From Crossaster papposus (taxonomy: Eukaryota; Echinodermata; Asteroidea; Velatida; Solasteridae), in the NCBI GenBank assembly GCA_037893245.1, contig JBAIAA010000654.1:62001-126000 (forward strand): a DNA stretch of 64,000 nt, read 5' to 3'. Positions 42,983 to 57,033 of the stretch are shown here, piece after piece; the stretch's first letter is position 1; every line of letters starts with the position of its first letter. The translations under genes were made by a program, and so were the position numbers. The notes below the pieces were generated by a model. The model was given only the letters and a program-made list of their open reading frames with translations. It ran no database searches and had not been told where the DNA came from.

Positions 42983-43375
42983 TTAAAGGTAGTATACACC
43001 ATTGGTAATTGCTTGAATTATCATGAATGGGTAGATTTGGGGGGTTGTATTTCATAGTAAATATCGTTTAACCGACCTTTCCGAAGTTTTACAATCATGG
43101 ATGCCGAGAAAAGCACGAAAAACAGCGTTTGTTTTCAACCGGCGTCGAGCAGTTATTCTTATGTTATCTTTGTTTTTTCGCGATCGCCGGACGCGTCGAC
43201 GGCAATCGCGATTTTTTCTTTAAAAAATTCTATTTTTCGGAATAATTACAAGATATCTAGCGCATTTTTTGCTGGATGCCTAGAATCATTATTTACTTTC
43301 AATTGAGTAAGATATTTTTTAATAATCCGGTAGTAAATATTTTCTATATTTGCAAATGGTGTATACTACCTTTAA
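42983..43375 (-). mobile_element. TTAA-C family MITE, full length
   Basis: Best copy: TTAA at 42983-42986 and 43372-43375, with terminal inverted repeats AGGTAGTATACACCATT perfect over 17 bp. About 385 bp, no transposase. The central palindrome carries an extra GACGCGTC. Confidence 0.85.
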
Positions 43376-43455
43376 TCTAAATACCGACAAACTACTTGAT
43401 GTCATTGGTAGGTCCTTTCCGAAGCAATTATATAAGCGCGCGTACGTTAGAGGGC

Positions 43456-44140
43456 GCCGGTGTGGAAGGTAATTCTGTCCCCCGGTAAAATTGTCCGGGG
43501 GGACAGTATTACCTAGGTAAAAGTGTCCCCCTAGAGCCGTTAATTCCGTCCCCCTCCAGTTTATTTTGTCCCCTCTCTAGGTAATTTTGTCCCCCAATGT
43601 TTCACACATAAGTGGTTATTTTGATGTAGTTTCAATGAAAAGCCCACATGGTATTTATTATTTGGACTTCTGTTCCTTTCATCGATTTATCAAAATAAAA
43701 ATATAAATAACTGTGTTAATTAAATCAACCGATCTACGTTTCTGCGCGAAAGGGAAATTAGCGGTAATCAGTATTTTCAGACTTCTTGCACGCGTACAAA
43801 TTCTGTATACCCAGCACGAAATGTGGCAGCACTTTTGACCACCTGTAATTTGTAGTACACTACACATCCTACAGTCTGCCACAAATGATGCACCATGAAG
43901 GTGTGAACCTGTACTACACTGGTTGTTGCGTGTAGTGGGTGCTAGACTTGTGACGTTGCACGGGACAATTTTACCAGGGGGACACGTTTAACGTTGGGCA
44001 GGGAGACAGAATTACCTGGAGGGGGACAGAAATACCTAGGTAAATGTGTTCCCCCGGACAGATTTACCGGGTCACGGCCTGGTAAGTCTGTCCGGGGGGA
44101 CACATTTACCAGGGGGGACAGAATTACCTTTCACACCGGC
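43456..44140. mobile_element. Foldback element with repeated GGGGGACA arms
   Basis: Ends GCCGGTGTGGAAGGTAATTC and, inverted, GAATTACCTTTCACACCGGC. Each arm has several copies of GGGGGACA with AATTACC or TTTACC. The middle (about 43615-43960) shows no gene. Confidence 0.75.
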
Positions 44141-45179
44141 CACCTCGACGGCCTATGCGCGCTGCATATCGCGGCTAGGACGTCCTGGAACAAAGACTAT
44201 AGTGACTAAGTAAAATGCAATCATCCGATTTAGGAAGATGATTTCATGTGAAATCCCAACCACTGAAGGACATGACAAAAAAATCTCACGACCCAAATTT
44301 AGTTGCTATTCTCGGGAGCGAGGAAGCGAATAGTAATTATCTACGCACTCAAACATATCTGGACAGGAAGAGCCCCCGACCTTGGCCTAGGGTCACTATC
44401 TTCCAGCAAAATTTCCAGAGTCATTTCTGGATATCCGAGTGTTGTCATTTGCGCTTAATACAGGCGCACATCCTTCAGACGTCACGTACCGATTGTGGGA
44501 CGACGCGTCGCTCCACAATCGGTACGGTCAAAAAGAAAAAAAGACAAGTAACGGGGCGGATCCAGAATCTTTAAAGGGGGGGGGGGGGGGGGGGGGGGGT
44601 CGTTCATGGGTAGTAAATTAGCTGCATTCGAACTGTTTGGCTGCTTTTGATCATTTTTTTTAATGCATTTTGTTCATTTCTAACAAAAACACAACTTAAG
44701 ATAACAAAATGATTAAACCTATAACATTGAAGTTTTAGATCAGTTGGTATTGCGCTTTTGTAGAAAACAGTAAAAAAAACACACGCCAGTTTTTATCACG
44801 ATTTGGTCAATATCGTTAGAAATCACTATGATTTCCTTAAAATGACAACATTCATACGGATTATTGGGTCGTTTGAATACAAAAATAGTATTTGCTACCA
44901 GTTTTAAACATTAACTAGGCCTATAGCATCTGTAAAAATAATAATATATTATAATAATAAAAATGAAACAAATACTTTTACTGAAAAACATTGGCTAAAG
45001 ACTAAAACTGTTTACCTTTTGCTTTCTAATATTTGCTAGACTATTAGCATTATTTTGCTTTGTTTGGTGTGAATAAAAATGAGTAAATGCTTCATATTTT
45101 AAGTATATGTATTTACTAGTAATTTTTCAGGATTGGGTCGAGGCGCAACCTTGAACAGTGTACTGTTATTATTAATGAA
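44141..45179. other. Intergenic with a hairpin and poly-G run
   Basis: Holds the stem-loop at 44485-44526 and a G run of over 20 at 44576-44599. No gene recognised. Confidence 0.4.
44485..44526. repeat. Hairpin with a palindromic loop
   Basis: Stem CGTACCGATTGTGG / CCACAATCGGTACG, perfect over 14 bp; the loop contains the palindrome CGACGCGTCG. Confidence 0.85.
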
Positions 45180-45535
45180 ACAAGTTTCACAATTCCAGCC
45201 TATTTTACATTAGCCTACCTATGCTATGACCTATTCTATGACCATTGACCTCTTTACTTGACCTTTTGACACGACCATCATATAAGGTTACATCATTGCA
45301 TTCAGGAACCAATAATGATTGGGATTGGATTTCATGTTTTCAAGATGAGACAGGTTTGACAATCATCCAGCTTATTTTACATTAGCCTACCTTTAAATGA
45401 CCATTGACCTCTTTACTTGACCTTTTGACACGACCATCATATAAGGTTACAACATTGCATTTAGGAACCAATAATGATTGGGATTGGATTTTACGTTTTC
45501 AAGATGAGACAAGTTTGACAATTCCAGCCTATTTT
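45180..45535. repeat. Tandem duplication of about 180 bp
   Basis: CCTATTTTACATTAGCCTAC through AAGATGAGACA(A/G)GTTTGAC occurs twice, with a third partial start at 45525. Confidence 0.9.
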
Positions 45536-45539
45536 TGAG

Positions 45540-48500
45540 GTTTATCTCAAAAGACCTGTAAAACGAAAGATTGTACGCGACGTGCCCAAAATCTATTATG
45601 TCGTCTTTGGCAAACTAGGCTACCCCACTGTAGGTACACCATAGAGATATATTAAATTACTCTATAGGGTATACCCGTATTTGAAAACCCCTTTAATTGT
45701 ACACGGGAACAACGCCCAACCGAGACTGTCATTACGTGCACCATTATCGAACATGGTCATGAATTGTAATGAAACTTAATTCGGAGAATAGCGACCGTGA
45801 CAATAGACTAGCCTTGATTATGAATCACTTTATCCTTTTAACCGGCAATTTACAGGGATCGTGACTTGTTTCACAAGGTTATAACTTCGTGGTTACTTGG
45901 AGATCGAAGCTCTTGGAACAAAATCGTGATTGATGAGTCATGGGAAGGACCGCCAAATTTCGCCCACTTGAGGATGATGCGGGCAAATGTCCGTAGTCAG
46001 GCGGCACTATGCATCCTGAATGCGAAGATCTTGAGGGATATATAATGACTGTGATCATAAACCGGGTATGGTAGGGGTGGCGTGTAAGGGGTGGCGTGTA
46101 AGGGGTGGGGTGGTGGTACTGGGATGGGGTGGGGTGGGTTAGATGGATGCTGTATACGTATGTGTCGTGCTTTTCAACTGAACCGAACATAACAGTGCAT
46201 TTTGAACAATGAAAACGAACAGGGCATTGAATTTGTTATTCTTAATTATAAACTGAACACAAACTTTAAACAGACTAGTATAACGATATTTGCTATGAAA
46301 TACAACATTCGGCCATTCATCTCTGATAATTGCAGCATATAGCTATAGCTTCACGATTGCAGCAACGGCAATAGTGACCTTTAACCCCAGGCAAATCATC
46401 CGCCATGAAAGTGAAAACAAAAGCAGAAGATAAGTTTAAACAATAATTCCACGAAAAGGGCGTATCGATGAATTAATTATTTGGCGGCCGTGTGTCCGTC
46501 GGCGCCAGTCCCATACCAATGATATACATGTACCGGTACGGATGCCGAGTTAGTTCCCGACATAAGCTAACATTGCTCTCAGCGGATTTGTGCAATTATA
46601 ACGAAAAAGACAGACTATGTCCAAGCCACGGACCCCGCCCCGATGTTTGAATATGCAGCAGCTATAGTAACCCCTCCCTAATCCCACACCCACAGGAAAA
46701 CCTCAAACAATCTTTTAAAATGTGCGGTTCAATTGAAAGAAGTGTATTTTTGTTTAGACCATACACGTTTTTGTCCGATAATTTTCATAAATATTCATTA
46801 ATCAAATGAGTCTATTTTTATCCCAGTAATTTTAAAATGCACTGGTTTTTTCTTCTTCATCTTTGTCTAAATGTGGTAATGTAATTTACTGTTTACCGCA
46901 ATTTGGCCTTCGGGTCGCAATGGTACAGTTTTAAACCAAAATGAATTAATAAAAGACACGCTATATACGCGGGCAGGTTTGTGTACTTTCAGACAAAAAA
47001 AAAGAACCCATTTTTGCTTTTCGCCGACAATAGCAAGAATCATGTAACAGCTGTACAAAAAAGAAGAAAATAAATACATAAAATTAAAATATAAATACAA
47101 AAGCACGAGTGGAATTTCCAAACCCATCATGGCTAAAATTGTCCAAACGTGGCCACTGGCACACTTACAACGTCCTTTACTAAATAGTCTGTCTGTTTAA
47201 TAAGAAAACATGCCGCTAATTTTCACGCATACCGGAACCGGGATTTTAGTACCATAACGATTTTTTATATGGCATTTATTATCATTAATAATTTTGTTTA
47301 CTTCCTGGGAACGAAATTAATTTGGCGCGGCATTCGTTGAAAACCGTTTATCACCGATCACTGTACCTATACTATGCAATTACAGAGCAAGTCACGATTA
47401 AACCATGGAGGAATAAGTCTGCTCTTATTCCTCCATGATTAAACGTGATCTTAGTCTGGCCACCGCTGTGACAATACTGCACTACGGCAGCATGTACCGA
47501 TTTACATATTTAAGCAAGTAAAGCAAACACCAATTCTAGAAGACTGGCCGACTGAAGCAAGTCTAAATAAAAATGTAGCCTTTCAGCGAATCGCGGATTC
47601 ACGTGCGCAGTGAACGGCTGAACGGACAATGCAACAGCACCTCCAGCTAGCTAGACGGTGACTCGTAGGATCAGTCCATTTTGGCAGTCTTTGAGGGGAA
47701 CTTTAGGATTATCACTATATTAAATGGCATACTAACAATATTTTACAGACAAACTTTCACATATTACTAACTTTAATATAATGCAATTAACAAATTATTA
47801 TATAAAAGTCTGGAGTTTTAGTGTTGGCAATTCGTTTTTTAGTTCGTCAATATTTATAGCAACCCCACTTTTTAAATGGATTGGTCTTAAAACGAACCCG
47901 TGGGCGGGGATAACTGCGAGGTTGCTAATGTAATTGTAGCGTGGTTTATGATAATGAGCAATTGGGGCAGTGCTTGGAAAAATATGAATGGTGTACACGT
48001 TTAATGGACGGACAAAGGCGAGTTCACCACAAGGTCGAGTGAACAAGTAGTAGTAGTAAGTAAACGAAAAAGGGAAGTGAATATTGCTCACTCGGATTTC
48101 GAGGAACGCCGTACATCCCGTGTGGTTAGTAGGAATGGATATATATATACATGTGTATATATATATATAATCAGGAATTTTGAAAGAGGTTGCAGTTGAG
48201 TTATTAACGTCAGAAGAACAAGACCGTCTGTGTGTTATTCACATCGTCGTATGCGTTTGATACGTGCGTGGTTAAATTGCAGCTGCTCTCTGTGTGTAGC
48301 GTGTGCTGTGGTCTCAACGCGTCGACACTGAGCTCATTATTATCAGGAGGAAATTCTAAGACCATCGGATTCTTGGAAATCACGGTTTGCGGTCCGGGTG
48401 CAGTAGTAACTAGCTCTGCGCAGGCTCTGCTCTCTACACGTACACGTAACAAGGTCCAAGCACTGCGGGCCGGCGGGATAGCTCATACCGTTCGTTACCG

Positions 48501-48640
48501 TCATCGAAGCAAGTCGGAGGGAGGAGAAATTGCTTGAGATTTGTATTCGGGATTATTTTCTCGACGTTGATGTGCGGGGTAGTGCTGCAATCGCCGATCG
48601 GTGTCGATAGAGTACTGTGTGAGCAGCGAGTGTGTGGTAT
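45540..48640. other. Intergenic, 5' flank of the SOCS-like gene
   Basis: A stem-loop at 47403-47438 (GGAGGAATAAG / CTTATTCCTCC), a G/T-rich stretch near 46065-46140 and an AT dinucleotide tract near 48137-48170. The promoter and 5' UTR of the SOCS-like gene should lie near the end. No other gene seen. Confidence 0.4.
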
Positions 48641-48665
48641 ACAGGGCCTGATGCCGCCCGGTACG

Positions 48666-49319
48666 ATGTCTCACCATCATCACCAGAACTCTCTGGTGTC
48701 GACAAGCAGGAACCAAAGAAGTACTGAAGACGATCTAGAGCGTCTCAGCTCGGCCGTCAATACCTTACAGACGTCTGGTTGGTACCACGGTGCTATGACC
48801 TTTGGCGAGGCCAAGCGAAAACTCAGACACTGCGACATCGGTACGTTCTTGGTCAGGGACAGTTCCGACCCTAATTACTTGTACTCACTGAGCGTAAAGA
48901 CACCAAGAGGTACCACCAGTGTCCGCATTGAGTACGAGTATGGAAAATTCACATTGGACTCGGAGGAGGCGCTTCGGCGACTCGCGCCAAGTTTCGACTG
49001 CGTCGTTAAACTTTTACACCACTACATGCCCAAGATGAATTCCGCGAAAGATTCGGACAAAGAGAAACGGGAACAAAAGCAGAGCATCGAGAGCGGTAAT
49101 AACAGGAACAACAATGCCGGTCAGTTTGTGTGGCTAGAGCCGTCCGGTCGTAGAGACATTGCAGCTCAGATCACCAAGCCTCTACGTTCTCAAGTGCCCA
49201 GTTTACAGCATCTAAGTCGTGTGTCAATCAACCGCTATGTGGAACCTAGACACCAGGCCGACCTACCCTTGCCTGGCAAACTAAAAGGCTATTTGAAGCA
49301 GTACCCTTTTGATCAATGA
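48666..49319 (+). CDS. Suppressor of cytokine signalling, SOCS2/CISH-like
   Basis: Cytoplasmic negative regulator of JAK-STAT signalling: the SH2 domain binds phosphotyrosine on receptors and the SOCS box recruits Elongin B/C and a Cullin-5 ligase. About 217 residues: His/Ser-rich N-terminus, SH2 domain from SGWYHGAMTF to KLLHHYM with the phosphotyrosine-binding Arg in GTFLVRDS, a basic/Asn-rich linker, then a SOCS box from KPLRSQVPSLQHLSRVSIN to LPLPGKLKGYLKQYPF at the C-terminus. The single coding exon and length fit SOCS2/CISH (198-258 in human). I chose ATG 48666 for its A at -3; ATG 48651 and 48570 are in frame, the latter adding an unexpected hydrophobic stretch. Confidence 0.93.
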   Translation: MSHHHHQNSLVSTSRNQRSTEDDLERLSSAVNTLQTSGWYHGAMTFGEAKRKLRHCDIGTFLVRDSSDPNYLYSLSVKTPRGTTSVRIEYEYGKFTLDSEEALRRLAPSFDCVVKLLHHYMPKMNSAKDSDKEKREQKQSIESGNNRNNNAGQFVWLEPSGRRDIAAQITKPLRSQVPSLQHLSRVSINRYVEPRHQADLPLPGKLKGYLKQYPFDQ

Positions 49320-52300
49320 TGAAGGGAAACTTCGCTTCTTGAACCACGAACACACTTGGCTGAGATTTCTTCACCGAGGAACGTTGTTGGAAGAACGTTT
49401 ACGACTGGACAAAGTTCCCCTAGCGCGACATGCAAAGGTAGACGAGTGGCTGGTTTGGCGTATTCTACTCAAGATGATATGAGTATGGAAACATTTGTTG
49501 TACTCCTTGGAGTTGGACCACCAACTATAAAAGTCCACCAAGTCACATTCAAGTGGAGTTCATGACCTGTTTCCATTTGCCATCATGCCTCCGGCCTTGA
49601 CTTTCCCCCCTTCGTCGCCCGGCTATGACCCCATCACCTCGAGGATGTCCTAACCCTGCCGTTTAACCGCAACCTGAATGAGGCGACTCGAAGGCCGGTC
49701 AACTTTGAGGAAAGGGGGAAACCGCGTCTGACATCCTGTTTACCCGTGGTTATACAAGGTGTGTGTTCTAGACCACATGCACAGCATAAAGGGTCAATCT
49801 AAATGTGCCTTATTTTATAATTTTCTTTGGATATCAAATTGCTACTCTAAATCAAAAAAATATATAATACTGGAAAAGTTTGTTTTATAGGCCGGCTAAC
49901 CGATAGGCTAATGCCCGTCTAAAGTTATAGTTATATGATTTCTTGATCGGTTGGCCGATGGAAAACATACCCAACCGTTTTTTAAACCGACTTTTCTGTA
50001 AAACAGCCGATGTATATTTATTCATATGATATATACAAACATAAACATGTTTGATTGAAGGAATGATTACCGTGTTGTACCAAGAGCCGTTCAATTTGTA
50101 TGTGATATGTATTATAAAACCGGCAGTTTGGTTAGCTCACTTAGCTGTGGTACTGGTAATTTGCTTTAGATCGACATTCCACAAACCCACAATCATTCTT
50201 TAAAAACAAAAAACTAGTCGTAGTCGTACACCATTATTGTCGCTTGCAGCCAAATGCAATGTTTTACACAGCACTACTCACAAGGGTGCGACTCTAAACT
50301 TTGAGGTACTTTGTAGAAAAAAAATGGTACAATCATTTAAAACGACCCAAAGGTCCAAGGGTCGAGTTTCTATTTTAGAACTGATACACAAATCCCGCTG
50401 AAAGCACAATGACATGTCATCTTAAGCCAGAGTGATTTCCTGGAAGTTTCAATGAATCCGACAAATATCCGTGTTTGCGTTAGGTGGGTCTGAACAGATT
50501 TATGACGATAATGAAATAACTACACAGGATATGAACTAAAATACGGATGTAATTAAATTTGGGGCCTTCGTCTTTCCAGGACTCTTGCTAAGCTGTGTAT
50601 GTGTGTGTTTGCCCACTAGATCTCATTCAAATTGTGTTTCAGTGAAAAGATATCTGCCTAATTTGTTGCGAATCAATTAGGGGTAATTGTACTCATTGTA
50701 CCCGCGTATATCCCGTTCACCTCGAAATCCTTCTGCTGAACAAAACATGGTTTAGCCCCTATTGTCTGTTACCCGGAAACAACCACAAAAGTCCTCTTTT
50801 GTGTGCATTTGCGGGCGGTATCAATTGGTTATGTAACATTTCTGCACTGGTTGTTTTGGTAGGCGATGACATGTCCTGCTTTCCCACAAAAGAAACAAGT
50901 TAGAGGAATTTTAAGACGGCAAAGACAAAACAAAATGGCCACAGTCCAGAAAGAATGAATGAAAATCGGTGCAATTTTGTTGGCAATCGAGGGAGGGGAT
51001 GTCACCGCAAACAAGACTTTCTGTACGCTGTAGACTCCTTTGAAGAAGTATGTGGGTGACCGTTTCCTAAAGCAATGACAGCTTAATTGCGGTTTTTATC
51101 CCAATGGCTCAGTAGACAAGTGTTCACCTGCCTCAAAAGTTTCGCAATTTTCATGGTCGCCCATGAAGAGAAAACCTCTTGAAAGGTTCTCATTTCGAGA
51201 ACTGAAGTTGAGATTCACAGATTGAGTTACACTTTGCACATTTAACTTACGAAGGCATCAAGACTATTGCAATATTGTATGTAATTAGTGAATTTCTTTC
51301 GAAACTGGAAAGTAAATCGCAAACCATGTTTTTTCTTAGAAGAGTACAATTTTAATTAAATTGTATGTCTATTCATGAGTATAAGGCTCGGCATTTTCCA
51401 AAAAAATGAAGGGAAAAAAACAAATAAATGTGTAATCAAGGAATCAACTAATCAAATTCAACATGCTTTGTTTGCCTTGACATAACAAAACCCATCATTG
51501 TAATCAGTTGTATTTCCTGTATTTAATGACTTATTCAGGAATGTCTGGCAACCGAAAATGCTGAAAATAATATATAATGACTAGTTGTACAAGTAGTAAA
51601 TAGATTATCCAGGTTGCGATTGAAACACTAAAAGGAACAAAATGGAACCTATGGGATCGAAATGTATTTGAAACAGTAGATTACTGGCCTATATTTAATA
51701 GACAAGAATTTATCAATGTGTATATTTCTTCATTAACCCAGCTTGTTTGAAGTCACATGCCACTCATGTTAACTATTTTAATCGAGAAAGGGAAGCATTA
51801 TATTGCGGTAAATCTCCCAGATAACGATAATTAATTGATACGTTTCTGACAGCCATAATGGCAGGGTTCGTGTGCGATAGCCCGCGTGTTATAGCGTTGC
51901 TGTTGCAACCTCGTGAATAGAAAATGAGTTCTAGGAAAAAGGTACGGTGCCTACATAGCGCGAAGTGTAATTGCTCGGCCAGCCGTGCCAATAGACTTGG
52001 TTAAAGCATTGATAGAGTAGTGCTGGTAATTTATAATAATGTACAACTAGCGCGTGTGAGTGCAGTCCAAACAGATTCTCCTAACTCGTCCTTGGCGGTT
52101 TCTCTTTACCTAGAAACCGCACTTTTTATTTTGATTCGGAGCCCTGACTAATGTCAGATTTAATTTACTGCGTGGGGTCGTTCGCGATATTCGTGGCGCG
52201 AGCGACATGCGACAAATATTTGTGAAACATTTTTTCTTAAACATGTACCCTTTTATTTTTGTGTGAGAAAAATACAATCTGCGCCACATCCGATCTCGTC

Positions 52301-55300
52301 TGTTCTGGCTGTCAATCACGCATATTCTCGCGAGACACGAAATTGTACATCATGAGCAAGTTCGACCATCAACCAATAGTGGTCGGTTTGCGACGTCACT
52401 TGCACATGCGCCATAAAGTTAAAGTGCGAACGACTCTAGTCGAACTATGGTCTAACTTTTGTGGCGCTGAAAACATCGTACTCGCACCGGCAAAACAAAT
52501 ATTTCATGGTGAAAAAAAGTGACAGAATTACACATTATCGTGGACAATAAACAACATATGCCAGTTTGCAAGGCAAAGTTTCGTTGTCTGCAATTTTGTT
52601 TGCCGATAGTTGGTCACTGCTGCACCATGGAAATGTTGCTATTGATAACCAGCGCGACCACCACAGTAGATTGGTTGCGAATAGTCGACTAGACTAGTCC
52701 AATATGATCAAACTTGCTCCATGATGTCAAATCTTAACCTTTAACTTGTACTTCTTAAATTGTCTGGCCAGTAAACTTCAATACAGGTGTTTAATAATAG
52801 TACATTGTGATGTCACATGCACCTGCTTAAACAAGACATTTTATTATCCTTACTTTTCACTTACATGGTTTCTTTCCGCTGTTGTGTCACTAACTGTGGT
52901 TATTGGTTTTCCCAAATGCTAATTCTAAGAAATGTTTACAACTGCGGAAGTATAGGATATTGAACCTTATCACAAGACGAGAAAGTCAAGAAAATCAAAG
53001 AAAAAGGAAAAGTTTACAGTCGGTGAAAAAAAGGTTTATTGTATTTTACATTGTAAATTGCAAATTATTGCTGACTTATGAATATGTAAATAATGCACAT
53101 GTAAATATACTGATGTACAGTTATTATATTTATACGACGTACGAGGATAGTACAAAGTTATATACAAAATTTGCAAGGTGTATGTAATTAATATCGCTAG
53201 TGTTTTGTTTTTATGAAATGTCGACTTCACAAGTGCAATATAGTTTGTTCCAGAAATGATAAATAAAAGATGTTCACGCTTTAAAAGATTGAAAAGAGGA
53301 ATGACTGATATGTGATACAATTGTGTTTTTGTCTGTTTGGTTGTTTAATTATTTATTTATATTTTTATGGGTAGGACAATTTTGCAAATCGAGCTCTCGG
53401 TCAGTTAAGGAAAAAATGACGGTCGTAATTTCTTAGAAAAGAAAGCCCCACCCCGACCATTGGGTGCGCCGTTGTCCACAAATTTGGAACACAAAAACGT
53501 CTTTTGTGCTATGCTTTTCGCGCTCGTGGTGCAAGGCTACGGTGTTTCTCACAAGTCTGCCCGCGATCGATCGCACGTAGTAGAGCTGCAGCTAAACCGC
53601 ACATGTCATGAGAGAAACTAGTGCAAACAAAAACCATCGAAAAACCCGACTGGGACGCGGGCCGGCTTTACAGTCGAACCTTGATATTAAAAAGAAGAGC
53701 ACCGTTAATACAACATCATCAAGGGACATTCAGGTCCCAAGTCTTTGTTTTGTCTGCGTTTTCCTATTACTAATAATACAAGGTACCTGCTAGATAACAA
53801 GTAATTTGTAAACTCACAAGAACCTTGTTTTAAAGGTGCTAATAATTATATGTATGACACGCACACAGCTTCGTCACATCGTACCCCATCGAGAACCTCA
53901 CCCAGACCATAGAGCAATCACTCTCGGGTCAGCAGCAACATGAGCCGTGTTCAACGAACGCTCGAACGCGGCCTATCATGATTCACACGTGATGTTCGTT
54001 TTCGTCAACCGTACCAATTGACGAAACAGTCGCAAATAAGTAACAACGCCAGGCTGGAATAACAGCTTCTAAAGTCACACCATTCCTCCATGCTTAGAAT
54101 GAACAACGCATGCGTATGACGTCTTCATCCAGTGACTCTGCCTCCACCCCTTCTTATTCCTCCATGCTCCACCACACGGTCTATGGTGGTCGACTCAAGT
54201 GACGTTAGAGCCAATCGGACGACCTGGGGCTAACCCGTGTCGACCTGGGTGAGCTAAACGAACATACCAATTGTCGTTCTCATACGGCTGGCCAGTTATA
54301 TTATCACGTCACACACACACCGGTCCCACACTTTGACGTCATCGGCCAAATAGCATCGATTCAATTTCGTGGAAAGGAATTCTCCACGTAATGATATTAG
54401 CCATTCCTGGGCACTAGCGCTTCAGGCGAGAGGCACTGACAACCGCAAAGGAGAGGGAAAAAAAGTATAACAAAAAAAACACCACAGGGTGGAAACTGAA
54501 GTGGCGCGATAACTCATTATAAAAACATCCACCTTCGGTCAATGATATCGTAGTTGCTATGGTAACATCTGCGATTAATAAAGGCAAAGAATGAGATCAT
54601 ACGCAGATGACGGAATGTTGGAGGGGGTGTGACCACATCATTTCAACATTATTGTTTTGGTATACATGTAATAAGTATTAACAGATTCAAGAGAGATCAT
54701 AAAACGGAAACGCCCAATCAATGGATGTGCTCAAAGGTTCACAGGTTGGCGATTAGAACATTAAACAAAAACGTGTATTTTAACAAATTTCATGTAACAA
54801 TTGCGGGCCACTATAAATCAATAAAACATTTGACAAAATCCATTTCAACTATTGAGTTCAGATAAAAGATAGTGCTGAAAATTTTCTAAACTTTGCATCA
54901 ACAACAAGAGATTCCTGTCAGTGTTTTGTGACACTTTTGGTACTCTTGCAAACAACAATTTACGTTCTTCCCTACAAAATGTTTAATTTCAAGATTGTGT
55001 TTAAACACTAATAATGGTTTGCCCGTAACATACATACATACATCAACTTAAATATTTTTATTTGTGATTTTCTAGGGACTGTCCCCGTTTATATCCAATG
55101 ACAAACCAAAACTGTTTGGTCTTTCCATAAAAAATAACAAAAAAGACTTCGCCACAAAAGTGGAGGAACTATGCCATTTGTATAGCAATGCACATGTACC
55201 CGGTTAAGTAATCCCATACACAATGCGTGTAAAAAGATTTCAACAATCAATTTTCTTTGACGCCCTACAATACCATGAACACCGATACCTTTTAACAATG

Positions 55301-57000
55301 AACCGCTTGGTTTATTTATGATCGAACCTGGAAAGCCATGTTTCAAACCTGGAAAGCCATTCAGAGTCAAATGTTTAATGCGGATCACAGATTTGTATCC
55401 GTCATGATGCGCGACCTACACCCGGATTCGACACCCCAATTCGAGAAAAACGTTTCAATGTGAGATTGACATTAAAATATATAACAGAAAAACAAACATA
55501 TTACGATGTGGCGATTTTTTTATGGAAGTTTAGGTCCTGAAGGCTTAGAAATATCGATATCCATTCAGGATATCCCGGATCATATTAAAGTTATTCAGAG
55601 AAAGAAAAAGATGATGAAATTATTATTGATTTTGTTCACCCGATGTGATGTTATCATAAATGTGCACATTTAACTGTGTTCGCAACCTTGGTGTCATCGT
55701 GAATGCAACCCAAACATGTTGTTTTTCCGCTCATCGTCATTTTGATCACGCCCACTTGGGTTTGTTAGTTAACAGTGTATTAAGTTGGACAAATATGAAG
55801 CAAGATGTTGGACACTTGGATACTCATAACGACATTTGTGTGTAGACATTTGTTTTCATGCTTAGTTTGTCGTCTTCACAGAGCACACAGAATACAAAAT
55901 ATATAGAGCACATTATCTGTCTCGTAAGATGTGCGACCAAATCAATATCGCTATATCCATTCCTTAAATACCTTCATTATCCGGGAATGCTATTGCTTCT
56001 GTTTATTCCATGATCAATTTGCCAAATTCGCAGAAGCAGTTTTAAAAACACGCCAATCACTGACGTAGTTTTTTTTTTAGTATTTAAATTTGTGTAATAT
56101 CGGAGATTTACACCTCTTGCTTGTTAGGCACCTAACGTACGTGATATCACGCGGAGAGCTAGTCGCGCATCGGATCGGAGTCCGTGCACCAAGAATCGCA
56201 CGAAAGCCCGGGCGACCCTTTTTGAAATTCATCGGGCTTCTAGGAATTGCAGTACCATCAACAGTTGGTACGACTACAATAATGTGACCACAGTTACCCA
56301 CGGGAAGAGGTGTGTGGTCAGTCGTGCGTCATGGAATAAAATGGAAATCAACTGCGAAACTGTTGACGCCGTGTTGGTGTTTCGACTCCATCCATACCTG
56401 CAAGCATGCTGCAAGATTGTCCATGCTAAAATACCACCCCGGACTTTCGAACAACCTTGGCTATATTCATGTACGAAAGAATGTTGTAACCCGAGGCCAC
56501 TTTGTTTGTATTCTTATATCATCTCAATGAAGGTCAATCAGTGCACAAATGTTGAAAAGACAAATCTGGGACTGAGAAACATTTCAAAGTTTGTTAGGAA
56601 ATACTTAAATTGTCTCTGCTCTTGAATTTCCCTGCTCTTCATAGTGGCGTCGGGATATTAAATTCTTACCTCCATTTGAAATAACTACTTTATACTTAAC
56701 CCCCAGTCGCTCGATTAATCCACAGGTACACCGAAGCATGTTCCTTCCTCCATGTTACAACCCCAGAACCACCTTCAATTCCACGTCATTTTTGGCGGCA
56801 ATAATTCTTCATAAATGGTTATAGTACTCAATGTAGATGTAGATTTTGGAATCACTGCTTTTTTATTCGTCTTAGGTTTAAGGCGATGTTTTATGCTCCA
56901 AACTGCGAGAACTCCAGCCACATGCTGGTACATGTTATATGCTTCAATGTTTGAAAATTGCCATTCGCAGTGGCTATCGTTACAGTTGACGGCGTTACCT
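49320..57000. other. 3' UTR of the SOCS-like gene, then intergenic
   Basis: The first several hundred bases are probably 3' UTR. Beyond that I see no domain-bearing frame, RNA gene or clear element. Confidence 0.45.
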
Positions 57001-57033
57001 AACAACCCCCGACGCCCTTAAAAACTAAAAGGA

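Noticed and set aside
44248-44574. 108-codon frame
   Set aside because: Low-complexity end and overlap with a hairpin; no recognisable domain.
48534-48665. Extension of the SOCS-like protein with a hydrophobic N-terminus
   Set aside because: The open frame starts at TTG, not ATG; SOCS proteins have no signal peptide. The ATG at 48666 has the better context.
50829-51014. Zinc-knuckle-like CFFCGKAGHV sequence on the - strand
   Set aside because: The last Cys is misplaced (H-x8-C) and no gag or other domain surrounds it.
53402-53420. CAGTTAAGGAAAAAATGA identical to part of right cofilin exon 3
   Set aside because: The match stops at both sides after about 18 A-rich bases; chance is sufficient.
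56284-56625. 113-codon Cys-containing frame
   Set aside because: Cys spacing fits no family I know and there are no splice signals or neighbours.
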